Assembly (NCBI RefSeq): GCF_024721175.1
Contig: NZ_CP099399.1
Location: 3,490,001 to 3,554,000, forward strand
Direction: 5' to 3'
Length of the DNA stretch: 64,000 nt
Source of the DNA: Rhizobium sp. Pop5
Lineage (GTDB): Bacteria; Pseudomonadota; Alphaproteobacteria; Rhizobiales; Rhizobiaceae
Shown: positions 55,689-64,000 of the stretch, one piece after another
How positions within the stretch are numbered: the first letter of the stretch is position 1
How the letters are laid out: each line of letters opens with the position of its first letter
Notes under the pieces: generated by a model
What the model was told of the DNA's origin: nothing
Seen by the model: the letters and a program-made list of their open reading frames with translations, nothing else
Databases searched by the model: none
Position numbers and translations under genes: made by a program

Positions 55689-56399
55689 ATGAAAACCATC
55701 GTCGTCTGCTCCGGCGGACTCGACTCCGTTTCGCTTGCCCACAGAATGGCAGGAGAAGCACAGCTTGTCGGTCTCGTCTCCTTCGACTACGGCCAGCGCC
55801 ACCGCAAGGAACTCGACTTCGCCGCCAAATGTGCAGCGCGGCTCGCGGTTCCGCACCATATCATCGACATCGCGGCCATCGGCGGTCATCTTAGCGGATC
55901 GGCCCTAACCGACAACGTCGAGGTTCCGGACGGCCACTATGCCGAGGAGACCATGAAGGCCACCGTGGTGCCGAACCGCAACGCCATCATGCTGGCCATC
56001 GCCTTCGGTCTGGCGGCCGCGCAGAAGGCGGATGCCGTTGCCGTCGCCGTCCATGGCGGCGATCACTTCATTTACCCCGACTGCCGCCCGGGCTTTATCG
56101 ACGCCTTCCAGCGCATGCAGAACGCGGCGCTCGACGGTTACGCCAGCGTCAAACTGCTCGCACCCTATGTCGAGGTTTCCAAAGCGGCAATCGTGGCCGA
56201 CGGCGCGAAACACGGCACACCGTTCGCGGAAACCTGGTCCTGCTACAAGGGCGGCAGCCTCCATTGCGGGCGCTGCGGAACCTGTGTGGAACGCCGCGAA
56301 GCCTTCCATCTTGCCGGCGTCGCCGATCCCACGGAATACGAGGACCGCGACTTCTGGAAGGCGGCGGTGTCGCAATATGCCGCGACGGAGGTGCGTTGA
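55689..56399 (+). CDS. queC: 7-cyano-7-deazaguanine (preQ0) synthase
   Basis: A 236-residue ATP-dependent enzyme that turns 7-carboxy-7-deazaguanine into preQ0 in queuosine synthesis. The PP-loop is VVCSGGLDSVSLAH (residues 6-19) and the zinc cluster is CYKGGSLHCGRCGTC near residues 187-201. It is the first gene of queCDE, right behind a preQ1-I riboswitch, and overlaps queD by one base (TGATG). Confidence 0.96.
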   Translation: MKTIVVCSGGLDSVSLAHRMAGEAQLVGLVSFDYGQRHRKELDFAAKCAARLAVPHHIIDIAAIGGHLSGSALTDNVEVPDGHYAEETMKATVVPNRNAIMLAIAFGLAAAQKADAVAVAVHGGDHFIYPDCRPGFIDAFQRMQNAALDGYASVKLLAPYVEVSKAAIVADGAKHGTPFAETWSCYKGGSLHCGRCGTCVERREAFHLAGVADPTEYEDRDFWKAAVSQYAATEVR

Positions 56400-56755
56400 T
56401 GTACCGCATCACCAAGGAATTTCATCTCTCCGCCTCGCATCAATTGGATCACCTGCCGACTGATCATCAATGTGCCCGGCTCCATGGCCACAACTACATC
56501 GTGGTCGTCGAACTCTCCGCAGAAACCCTGAATGAGGACGGCTTCGTTCGCGACTATCACGACCTCGCGCCGCTCAAGCGCTATATCGACGAGGCTCTCG
56601 ATCATCGCCACCTGAACGACGTATTCGGTCATTCCAAAGTCACGTCCGAATTCCTGGCCAGGCATTTTTACGAGTGGTGCAAGCAGCGCTTCCCCGAGAC
56701 ATCGTCTGTCCGCGTCAGCGAGACGCCGAAGACCTGGGCGGAGTACAGGCCGTGA
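56399..56755 (+). CDS. queD: 6-carboxy-5,6,7,8-tetrahydropterin synthase
   Basis: A 118-residue QueD of the PTPS fold. Zinc ligands His14, His29 and His31 (SASHQLDHL and ARLHGHNY) and the catalytic Cys25 are present. It makes the carboxy-tetrahydropterin that QueE uses. ATG 56399 overlaps the queC stop by one base and its stop overlaps the GTG of queE by four bases. Confidence 0.95.
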   Translation: MYRITKEFHLSASHQLDHLPTDHQCARLHGHNYIVVVELSAETLNEDGFVRDYHDLAPLKRYIDEALDHRHLNDVFGHSKVTSEFLARHFYEWCKQRFPETSSVRVSETPKTWAEYRP

Positions 56756-57480
56756 GCGCGGAGACCATTCGCGTCAGCGAGATATTCGGCCCGACCATAC
56801 AAGGCGAAGGCGCGTTGATCGGATTGCCGACCGTGTTCGTCAGGACGGGTGGCTGTGACTACCGCTGTTCCTGGTGCGACAGCCTTCACGCGGTCGACAG
56901 CGCCTTCCGGGATCAATGGATGTCCATGTCGGTTGAGGCGATTTGGCAGGAGGTCACGAAACTCTCCGGAGGCAAACCGTTGACGGTGTCGCTTTCCGGG
57001 GGCAATCCGGCGATCCAGCCGCTAGGGCCGCTGATCGAACTCGGCCATTCCAACGGATACCGCTTCGCGCTGGAAACACAGGGGAGCGTAGCGCGGGACT
57101 GGTTTCGCGATCTCGACACCCTGGTCTTGAGCCCCAAGCCGCCTTCGAGCGGAATGCAGACGGACTGGGAGCAGGTCGGCAACTGTCTTCGACTTGCCGC
57201 CGGCGGGCCGGAGGTCGCGTTGAAAATCGTCGTCTTCGACGATGCCGACTACGCATTCGCCCAAGAGGTGAGCCAGCGCTATCCCGATATTCCCTTGTTC
57301 CTCCAGCCCGGCAACCACACGCCGCCGGCGCCCGATGACGACGACGCCCGTATCGATATTGACGGCGTAATGGACCGGATGCACTGGCTTGTCGGGAAGG
57401 TGACCGCCGACCAATGGTTTGACGCGCGTGTGTTGCCTCAATTGCACGTGCTGCTTTGGGGAAACAAACGCGGGGTATGA
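56752..57480 (+). CDS. queE: 7-carboxy-7-deazaguanine synthase
   Basis: A 242-residue radical SAM enzyme with the cluster motif CDYRCSWC at residues 35-42 (C-x3-C-x2-C). It rearranges carboxy-tetrahydropterin into CDG for queuosine. The start is GTG 56752, overlapping the queD stop (GTGA). The convergent cyclase gene ends 14 bases downstream. Confidence 0.95.
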   Translation: MSAETIRVSEIFGPTIQGEGALIGLPTVFVRTGGCDYRCSWCDSLHAVDSAFRDQWMSMSVEAIWQEVTKLSGGKPLTVSLSGGNPAIQPLGPLIELGHSNGYRFALETQGSVARDWFRDLDTLVLSPKPPSSGMQTDWEQVGNCLRLAAGGPEVALKIVVFDDADYAFAQEVSQRYPDIPLFLQPGNHTPPAPDDDDARIDIDGVMDRMHWLVGKVTADQWFDARVLPQLHVLLWGNKRGV

Positions 57481-57493
57481 CCCCGTGGGAAGC

Positions 57494-58717
57494 CTAGCGC
57501 TCCTGAAAAGCAAAGACATCGACGGGTTCGCCCAGCCCGCGCAGGGAGAAGGTGCCGAGCTCGTCCATGTCTTTCGCGCAACCCGCCATTTCAACGAAGG
57601 CCCGCGACAGGAGCACCGGACGCTTGACCTCCTTGGTCAGGCTTTCCAGCCGCGAGGCGATATTGACCGCCGGGCCGATGACGGTGAAATCCAGCCGCCG
57701 GCGCGAGCCGATATTGCCGTACATGACGTCGCCGACATGCACGCCGACGCCGTAGCGCAGCGGTTCGCGTCCGTTACCCTCATGCTGCCGGTTCAGTTGC
57801 GCCATCGACTCCTGCCCTTCGCGGATCGCCTGCAACAGATCGGTGCAGGCCGTTTCCTTGGTCAGCGGGAAGATTGCCAGCAATCCGTCGCCCATGAACT
57901 TCAGGATCTCACCGCCATAGCGTTCGATCGGGTCCGATATGGCATCGAAATAATCGTTCAGCAGATGGATGACATCGTCGCGGGGCCAGAGATCCGAGAT
58001 CGCCGTAAAGTCGCGCAGATCGCAGATCATGATGGCCGCGCCGACGGTCGCGCCGCTGCCGCGCGTCGTGACCCCCGACAGGATCTGCTCGCTCGCATGC
58101 GGCCCCACATAGGTCTGCAGCAGCGTGCGCGCCATGATGTTTTTCAGCCTGATCTCGCTGACGAGCGTCAGCGCCGGCAAGAGATCGCGCAGGAAATCGA
58201 CGTGCTCATTCGTAAAACCGCCCGGCCGGCTGGTGGAAAATGTCACGACGTGCCGTTTGCCGAACGTGTGTTCAACCGGCCAGGCGATATATTCGGTGAG
58301 GCCATCGTCGCGCAGTTCCCGGTAGAATGAATCCGCGTCGCCGTCGGCTATGCTTTCCAGCTGTCTGCGGATCTCTTCGGCACCCTGATGGATCGCATTG
58401 ATCGGACTCGTCAGGAACTCCGGTGTATTTTCGATACCATAGGCGAATGTGTTGATCTTCGCCTCCGTCAGGCCCTCCTTCCAGAGGATACGGGCGCCGA
58501 TCCATTGCGGATGGTTCGTCCTGAAATGCAAAGTCGCGCGGGCGACCGGCACCCCTGCCGCCATCAGCTTCCCGCACATTTCCACCAGGATGTTGTCGAT
58601 GAAGCGCTCGTCGCGCGTCTCGTTCACCAGCCAGTCGAGAATCCGCCTCCGACGGACCGGCCAGATGCCCTCGTCCGTTTCAACGGCAGCTTTGGCCTTG
58701 TTCAGAAAAGACGACAT
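57494..58717 (-). CDS. Class III adenylate/guanylate cyclase
   Basis: A 407-residue soluble protein with a C-terminal class III cyclase domain (residues about 230-400). Metal-binding Asp residues are in MICDLRDFT and MGDGLLAIF, base-specifying Lys/Asp in LKFMGDG and RLDFTVIGP, and Asn/Arg in VNIASRLE, so it should be active. The N-terminal half is of the same kind as in the cyclase at 34323-35540, with which it forms a paralogous pair. Rhizobia carry many such cyclases with different sensor domains. Signal unknown. Confidence 0.92.
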   Translation of the reverse strand: MSSFLNKAKAAVETDEGIWPVRRRRILDWLVNETRDERFIDNILVEMCGKLMAAGVPVARATLHFRTNHPQWIGARILWKEGLTEAKINTFAYGIENTPEFLTSPINAIHQGAEEIRRQLESIADGDADSFYRELRDDGLTEYIAWPVEHTFGKRHVVTFSTSRPGGFTNEHVDFLRDLLPALTLVSEIRLKNIMARTLLQTYVGPHASEQILSGVTTRGSGATVGAAIMICDLRDFTAISDLWPRDDVIHLLNDYFDAISDPIERYGGEILKFMGDGLLAIFPLTKETACTDLLQAIREGQESMAQLNRQHEGNGREPLRYGVGVHVGDVMYGNIGSRRRLDFTVIGPAVNIASRLESLTKEVKRPVLLSRAFVEMAGCAKDMDELGTFSLRGLGEPVDVFAFQER

Positions 58718-58819
58718 CAGAAACTCCCGCTAAACCACACTTTCGGCGAGTACCGAATCCAGTTTCGCTGAATGTGGTCGATGAAGAGGCAAATGATAAG
58801 GGGAAGCTGAAATTAAGTC

Positions 58820-59962
<1,143 letters not shown>

Positions 59963-59967
59963 TCAAT

Positions 59968-62136
59968 TCACAGCGTGCAGGAAACGCAGCCCTGCACCTC
60001 CGTGCCGGACAGCGCCATCTGGCGAAGGCGAATGTAATAGATCGTCTTGATGCCCTTCTTCCAGGCGTAAATCTGCGCCTTGTTGATGTCGCGCGTGGTT
60101 GCGGTGTCGCGGAAGAACAAGGTCAGCGACAGGCCCTGGTCGACATGCTGGGTCGCCGCCGCGTAGGTGTCGATGATCTTCTCCGCCCCGATCTCATAGG
60201 CGTCCTGGTAATAATCGAGATTGTCGTTGGTCATGAACGGCGCCGGGTAATAGACGCGGCCGATCTTGCCTTCCTTGCGGATCTCGATCTTCGAGACGAT
60301 CGGATGGATCGAGGAGGTGGAGTGGTTGATGTAGGAGATCGACCCTGTCGGCGGCACCGCCTGCAGGTTCTGGTTATAGAGACCGGAAGCCATCACCGTT
60401 TTCTTGAGCGCCGCCCAGTCTTCCTGCGTCGGAATGTGGATGCCGGCATCGTCGAAAATTGCGCGAACCTTCTCCGTCGCCGGCTTCCATTCCTGCTCGA
60501 TATATTTGTCGAAATAGTCGCCGGAGGCATATTTCGAATTTTCGAAGCCCTTGAAGCTCGTGCCCCGCTCGACCGCCAGCAGGTTCGAAGCGCGGATCGC
60601 GTGATAGGTCACCGCATAGAAATAGATATTCGTGAAATCGACGCCTTCCTCGGAGCCATAAAAGATGCGCTCGCGGGCGAGATAGCCGTGCAGGTTCATC
60701 TGTCCGAGGCCGATCGCATGGCTCTCGTCATTGCCCTTTTCGATCGAAGGCACCGAGGAGATGTGGCTCATGTCGGAAACTGCCGTCAGCGCCCGGATCG
60801 AGGTTTCGATCGTCTTGCCGAAATCGGCGGAATCCATCGCCGCCGCGATGTTCAGAGAGCCAAGATTGCAGGAAATATCCTTGCCCATCGTCTGGTAGGA
60901 GAGGTCGTCATTGTATTCGCTCGCCTCGCTCACCTGCAGGATCTCCGAGCAGAGATTGCTCATGGAGATGCGCCCGGCGACCGGGTTCGCCCGGTTCACC
61001 GTGTCCTCGAACATGATGTAGGGATAACCGCTCTCGAACTGGATCTCGGCGATCACCTGAAAGAATTCGCGTGCCTTGATCTTCTTCTTGGAGATGCGGG
61101 CATCCGCCACCATCTCACGGTACTTCTCCGTCACCGAGATTTCGGTGAACGGCGCGCCGTAGACGCGCTCCACGTCGTAGGGCGAGAAGAGGTACATATC
61201 CTCATTGTTTTTGGCGAGTTCGAAGGTGATGTCGGGCACGACGACGCCGAGCGACAGCGTCTTGATGCGGATCTTCTCGTCGGCATTTTCGCGCTTGGTA
61301 TCGAGGAAGCGCATGATGTCGGGGTGATGGGCGTGGAGATAGACCGCGCCCGCGCCCTGGCGCGCGCCGAGCTGGTTGGCATAGGAGAACGAGTCTTCGA
61401 GCAGCTTCATGATGGGTATGATGCCGGAGGATTGGTTCTCGATCTGTTTGATCGGCGCGCCGGCTTCGCGAATATTCGTCAGCGACAGCGCCACGCCGCC
61501 GCCGCGCTTCGACAGTTGCAGCGCCGAATTGATCGACCGGCCGATCGATTCCATATTGTCCTCGACACGCAAAAGGAAGCAGGAGACGAGCTCGCCGCGC
61601 TGCTTCTTGCCGGCATTCAAAAAAGTCGGCGTCGCCGGCTGGAACCGGCCGGAAATGATCTCATCGACCATGTCGCGGGCAAGGGTCTCGTCGCCGCGGG
61701 CCAAAGTCAGTGCCACCATGCAGATGCGGTCTTCGTAGCGCTCCAGATAGCGCTTCCCGTCGAAGGTTTTCAGCGTGTAGCTGGTGTAATATTTGAAGGC
61801 GCCGAGAAACGTGGGGAACCGGAATTTCCTGGCATAGGCCTGGTCGAACAGGTCACGGACGAAATTGAAGGAATACTGGTCGAGCACTTCCTGCTCGTAA
61901 TAGCCTTCAGTGACCAGATAATCGAGCTTCTCCCTGAGGTTATGGAAGAACACCGTGTTCTGGTTCACATGCTGCAGAAAATACTGCTTGGCCGCCATTC
62001 GGTCTTTGTCGAGCTGGATCTTGCCCTCGTCGTCATAGAGGTTCAGCATCGCGTTCAGCGCGTGATAATCGAGCGTTTCCGCAGCCTTCAGCGGCTTTGC
62101 GCCCACATCCCGCGTCAAATTTGTTCCCGTGTCCAA
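59968..62136 (-). CDS. nrdE: Class Ib ribonucleotide reductase large subunit
   Basis: A 722-residue NrdE, close to the usual 714. It contains the active-site Cys segment (SNLCSEI), the glycyl/substrate region ([19 protein letters not shown]), SANQL-like [13 protein letters not shown] and the C-terminal redox pair GCVSC. The start is a TTG at 62136 that overlaps nrdI by 22 bases; alternative GTG further in is possible. It reduces ribonucleoside diphosphates with electrons from NrdH. Confidence 0.9.
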   Translation of the reverse strand: MDTGTNLTRDVGAKPLKAAETLDYHALNAMLNLYDDEGKIQLDKDRMAAKQYFLQHVNQNTVFFHNLREKLDYLVTEGYYEQEVLDQYSFNFVRDLFDQAYARKFRFPTFLGAFKYYTSYTLKTFDGKRYLERYEDRICMVALTLARGDETLARDMVDEIISGRFQPATPTFLNAGKKQRGELVSCFLLRVEDNMESIGRSINSALQLSKRGGGVALSLTNIREAGAPIKQIENQSSGIIPIMKLLEDSFSYANQLGARQGAGAVYLHAHHPDIMRFLDTKRENADEKIRIKTLSLGVVVPDITFELAKNNEDMYLFSPYDVERVYGAPFTEISVTEKYREMVADARISKKKIKAREFFQVIAEIQFESGYPYIMFEDTVNRANPVAGRISMSNLCSEILQVSEASEYNDDLSYQTMGKDISCNLGSLNIAAAMDSADFGKTIETSIRALTAVSDMSHISSVPSIEKGNDESHAIGLGQMNLHGYLARERIFYGSEEGVDFTNIYFYAVTYHAIRASNLLAVERGTSFKGFENSKYASGDYFDKYIEQEWKPATEKVRAIFDDAGIHIPTQEDWAALKKTVMASGLYNQNLQAVPPTGSISYINHSTSSIHPIVSKIEIRKEGKIGRVYYPAPFMTNDNLDYYQDAYEIGAEKIIDTYAAATQHVDQGLSLTLFFRDTATTRDINKAQIYAWKKGIKTIYYIRLRQMALSGTEVQGCVSCTL

Positions 62137-62516
62137 AATCGTCCCATCCCATCTTTGACATTGGCGACATCCTCGGAGGTTCCCAGGAGCTCGAACCTGT
62201 AGAGGTACGGCACCTGGCACTTCTTCGAGATGACATCGCCGGCAAGCCCGTAGGTCTCGCCGAAATTGCTGTTGCCCGCGGCGATCACGCCCCGGATGTT
62301 GGAGCGGTTTTCCGCATCATTGAGGAAACGGATCACCTGCTTGGGCACGGCCCCTTTACCGCCGTCCCCGCAATAAGTAGGCGAGATCAGCACGTAGGGT
62401 TCGCGAATGTGGATATCTTCAGCGCTGAGGGGAATGCGCGCCGCGCGCAATCCCAGCTTCTCGACGAAACGATGGGTATTCCCGGATCGGCTGGAATAAT
62501 AGACGATCAGCCCCAC
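62115..62516 (-). CDS. nrdI: Flavodoxin-like NrdI
   Basis: A 133-residue NrdI, the flavoprotein that supplies oxidant for assembling the manganese-tyrosyl radical cofactor of NrdF. FMN-binding elements are [23 protein letters not shown] and [15 protein letters not shown]. It follows nrdH by 13 bases and overlaps nrdE. Confidence 0.96.
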   Translation of the reverse strand: MGLIVYYSSRSGNTHRFVEKLGLRAARIPLSAEDIHIREPYVLISPTYCGDGGKGAVPKQVIRFLNDAENRSNIRGVIAAGNSNFGETYGLAGDVISKKCQVPYLYRFELLGTSEDVANVKDGMGRFWTREQI

Positions 62517-62529
62517 CGCTCTTCTCCGA

Positions 62530-62751
62530 TCAGGAGAGCGCGCTGATCATATCGGGACGGAAGCCCGCCCAGTGGTTCTCGCCGGCAACGACGACCGGAA
62601 CCTGCATGTAGCCCATGCCGCGCACGCGATCGAGCGCCTCGGTGTCCTGGGAAATATCGACGATGTCATAGTCTACCCCCAGGCGATCCAGGGCGCGATA
62701 GGTGGCGGTGCACTGAACGCAGGCAGGCTTGCTGTAAACGGTAACGCTCAT
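62530..62751 (-). CDS. nrdH: Glutaredoxin-like NrdH redoxin
   Basis: A 73-residue thioredoxin-fold protein with the CVQC redox site at residues 11-14 ([15 protein letters not shown]) and the conserved WAGFRPDM near the end. It reduces NrdE. Two adjacent ATGs exist; the one at 62751 is better spaced from AGGA. First gene of nrdHIEF, preceded by a 480-base leader that holds a cobalamin riboswitch. Confidence 0.95.
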   Translation of the reverse strand: MSVTVYSKPACVQCTATYRALDRLGVDYDIVDISQDTEALDRVRGMGYMQVPVVVAGENHWAGFRPDMISALS

Positions 62752-62754
62752 CAT

Positions 62755-63029
62755 GTTCCTCGTGATGTCAATGAATTCAGGACGCAGGACTGGGATCGGG
62801 CGCCATGCGGCGTCCGGGGCAAAGTTTGATAATGATCTGGCAAAGTTGGCGCTTTAAACGCCCAATAGCATCCCTCGCAGGATGTGCGCGGGTGGCGGCC
62901 TTGATGTTCTCGACATGACTTCAAACCCCGAAGTGCTCATGCGGATGTTCGGGGGCAGTGCAACAGGCACGGATAGATTCCGTCTTCATGCACGCGACCT
63001 TCCGGACACCCCGCCCGTGGACGTTTCGT
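62755..63029 (-). other. Long nrdHIEF leader between riboswitch and nrdH
   Basis: A 275-base leader. It includes a short possible ORF (62921-62989) and two small hairpins (CATCC/GGATG near 62875, GGCG/CGCC near 62855). No clear intrinsic terminator was found. Confidence 0.5.
62921..62989 (-). CDS. Possible Cys/His-rich leader peptide in the nrd leader
   Basis: A 22-codon frame (MKTESIRACCTAPEHPHEHF then Gly-Val) beginning 40 bases after the end of the riboswitch, with GGAAGG eight bases upstream. Two adjacent Cys and three His in 22 residues is unusual and could bind metal. No family recognised and expression is unproven. Confidence 0.35.
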   Translation of the reverse strand: MKTESIRACCTAPEHPHEHFGV

Positions 63030-63228
63030 TCGAGGCAGGTCTCCTGGCTCACGGGTCGAAGCACCCTGCCCAGCCTTCCCGGAACCTCATGCTCCAGTGA
63101 CCTGAAATCGGACAGTTGCTCGCCGCTCACAGTTGCGGGGGCAGCTCCGGCATTGCCGCGCCGTAATGGCGAAGCGCACCGTATTCCCATCTTAGCCCCC
63201 GATCCTCACGAATCGAAGGAACCTCAAA
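63030..63228 (-). promoter_or_regulatory. Cobalamin (B12) riboswitch upstream of nrdHIEF
   Basis: Read on the minus strand, the conserved blocks of the adenosylcobalamin aptamer appear in order: GGTTCC near 63220, GGGAATACGGTG, TGCCCCCGCAACTGTGA, GCGGCGAGC, GGGAAGGC and the terminal B12-box GCCAGGAGACCTGCC at about 63035-63050. This leaves little doubt about the family. It should lower nrdHIEF expression when B12 is plentiful, sparing the cell the B12-independent enzyme when a class II reductase can work. Confidence 0.9.
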
Positions 63229-63264
63229 CACTAGATATAGTACGCGAATCCCAATTCGCGTCAA
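63228..63264 (-). promoter_or_regulatory. nrdHIEF promoter with NrdR-like box
   Basis: Minus-strand TTGACG (63264-63259) and TACTAT (63242-63237) with 16 bases between them. ACACTAGATATAGTAC (63228-63243) overlaps the -10 box and matches the NrdR consensus (ACACTATATATAGTGT) at 13 of 16 positions. A further 7-base inverted repeat (CGCGAAT/ATTCGCG) fills the spacer. NrdR would repress when dATP is high. Confidence 0.65.
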
Positions 63265-63430
63265 CGGATGGTTTGTGCATCGCGTTACGGGAGGTTTGAA
63301 ATCACTGCATTCCTGTGAAAAACAGGGATAACGAAGGCTTAACGAAAAGACGCTGTAGAGAAGGGTCCGATAAAGAGACCCGGCCTGTCGCCAACTCCCA
63401 GGCTGGGACAAGCCATGCAAAACTCGCAAC

Positions 63431-63545
63431 GTCATCCTCGGCCTTGTGCCGAGGATCTGCGCCGCTCAATTAAGCACCTGAAAATAAATGGTTTCTTGTC
63501 AAACAATTACAGCGGTCAGATGCTCGGCACAAGGCCGAGCATGAC
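63431..63545. repeat. Long inverted repeat (rhizobial intergenic palindrome)
   Basis: Two 29-base arms, 63431-63459 and 63517-63545, complementary at 27 positions (core CTCGGCCTTGTGCCGAG), separated by 57 AT-rich bases. Each arm is itself a hairpin. No coding function seen; it resembles a small non-autonomous palindromic element. It fills the gap of about 350 bases before the P-type ATPase. Confidence 0.6.
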
Positions 63546-63657
63546 GGAGAGACCTTGTCGACAAACTGAGAGCCGGCCTAAGCGATGGCCCGCTCCGCGG
63601 TTTGGATTCTCGATCGCGCCCAAATCGGTGGTCTTTACATCGCCATTCGGGAAAAAT

Positions 63658-64000
63658 TCATCCCTTTAAGCGAAGCAGCCTGAGCGCATTGATCGTCACC
63701 AGCACGGTGGCGCCGGTATCGGCGAGGATTGCCGGCCAGAGCCCGGTAATGCCGGCGATCGTCGTCACGAGGAAGACCGCCTTCAGGCCGAGCGCGATTG
63801 TGATGTTCTGCAGGATGTTGCGCATGGTCCGCTTGGAAAGCGCGATCATCCGCGCCACGTCCCCGACGCGCCCGTGCAGCACGGCGGCATCCGCCGTCTC
63901 CAGCGCCACATCCGTGCCGCCGCCCATGGCGATGCCGATATCGGCCGCCGCCAGCGCCGGCGCGTCGTTGATGCCGTCGCCCACCTTGGCGACGGTGAAG
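63658..64000 (-). CDS. Heavy-metal P1B-type ATPase, C-terminal part
   Basis: The last 114 codons of a metal-translocating P-type ATPase; the rest lies beyond 64000. The hinge motif [11 protein letters not shown] that closes the P-domain is followed by the last two membrane helices and a short tail. Such pumps export Zn/Cd/Pb or Cu/Ag; the helix before the tail ([16 protein letters not shown]) is of the ZntA/CadA kind, with the conserved Asp in the last helix. Metal specificity needs the missing CPx motif. Confidence 0.9.
   Translation of the reverse strand, partial: FTVAKVGDGINDAPALAAADIGIAMGGGTDVALETADAAVLHGRVGDVARMIALSKRTMRNILQNITIALGLKAVFLVTTIAGITGLWPAILADTGATVLVTINALRLLRLKG

Overview
This window looks like chromosomal DNA of a Rhizobium species of the leguminosarum/etli type. 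It is GC-rich and packed with high-affinity sugar and polyol ABC transporters, each beside its own LacI or SorC regulator. It carries an ExoD homologue, class Ib ribonucleotide reductase genes (nrdHIEF) and long intergenic palindromes of the kind typical of rhizobia. The species assignment is inference; no rRNA or tRNA gene was seen.

Layout. 1-2.2 kb: end of a polyamine-type uptake operon (permease, then aminobutyraldehyde dehydrogenase), in the same order as E. coli ydcV-patD. 2.3-7.1 kb: an ECF sigma factor with a zinc-finger anti-sigma factor, divergent from a metallo-hydrolase/TPR/DoxX operon. The two divergent units carry matching promoter elements. 7.1-14.7 kb: transaldolase, a SorC regulator, an Ada-like repair protein, endonuclease III, a TetR/VOC pair with paired operators, an EI24 membrane protein and an RpiR regulator. 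14.7-23.9 kb: a complete polyol operon (SorC regulator, smoEFGK-like transporter, mannitol-type dehydrogenase, HAD phosphatase, FGGY kinase). 24-34.4 kb: exoD, a rearrangement junction that fuses a truncated N-acetylglucosamine kinase tail-to-tail with a truncated beta-N-acetylhexosaminidase, a TetR-controlled RND efflux operon, OsmC, DoxX and a beheaded-looking SDR remnant. 34.3-49.7 kb: a cyclase, PhyH, SDR, SMP-30, ThuA, an ABC transporter, Gfo/Idh, LacI and a GH2 glycosidase, suggesting uptake and oxidative processing of a glycoside. 49.7-55.6 kb: a CUT1 glucose/mannose-like ABC transporter with a divergent LacI regulator. 55.6-57.5 kb: queCDE behind a preQ1-I riboswitch. 57.5-58.7 kb: a second cyclase. 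58.8-63.3 kb: nrdHIEF behind a long leader with a cobalamin riboswitch, a promoter and an NrdR-like box. 63.4-64 kb: a palindromic repeat and the end of a metal P-type ATPase.

The most interesting signals are regulatory and structural: the nrdHIEF leader that combines B12 and NrdR control with a small Cys/His-rich ORF, the matched ECF promoter pair, the kinase/hexosaminidase breakpoint, and regulator-specific inverted repeats beside nearly every local regulator. I found no CRISPR array, prophage, insertion sequence or obvious new defence system.
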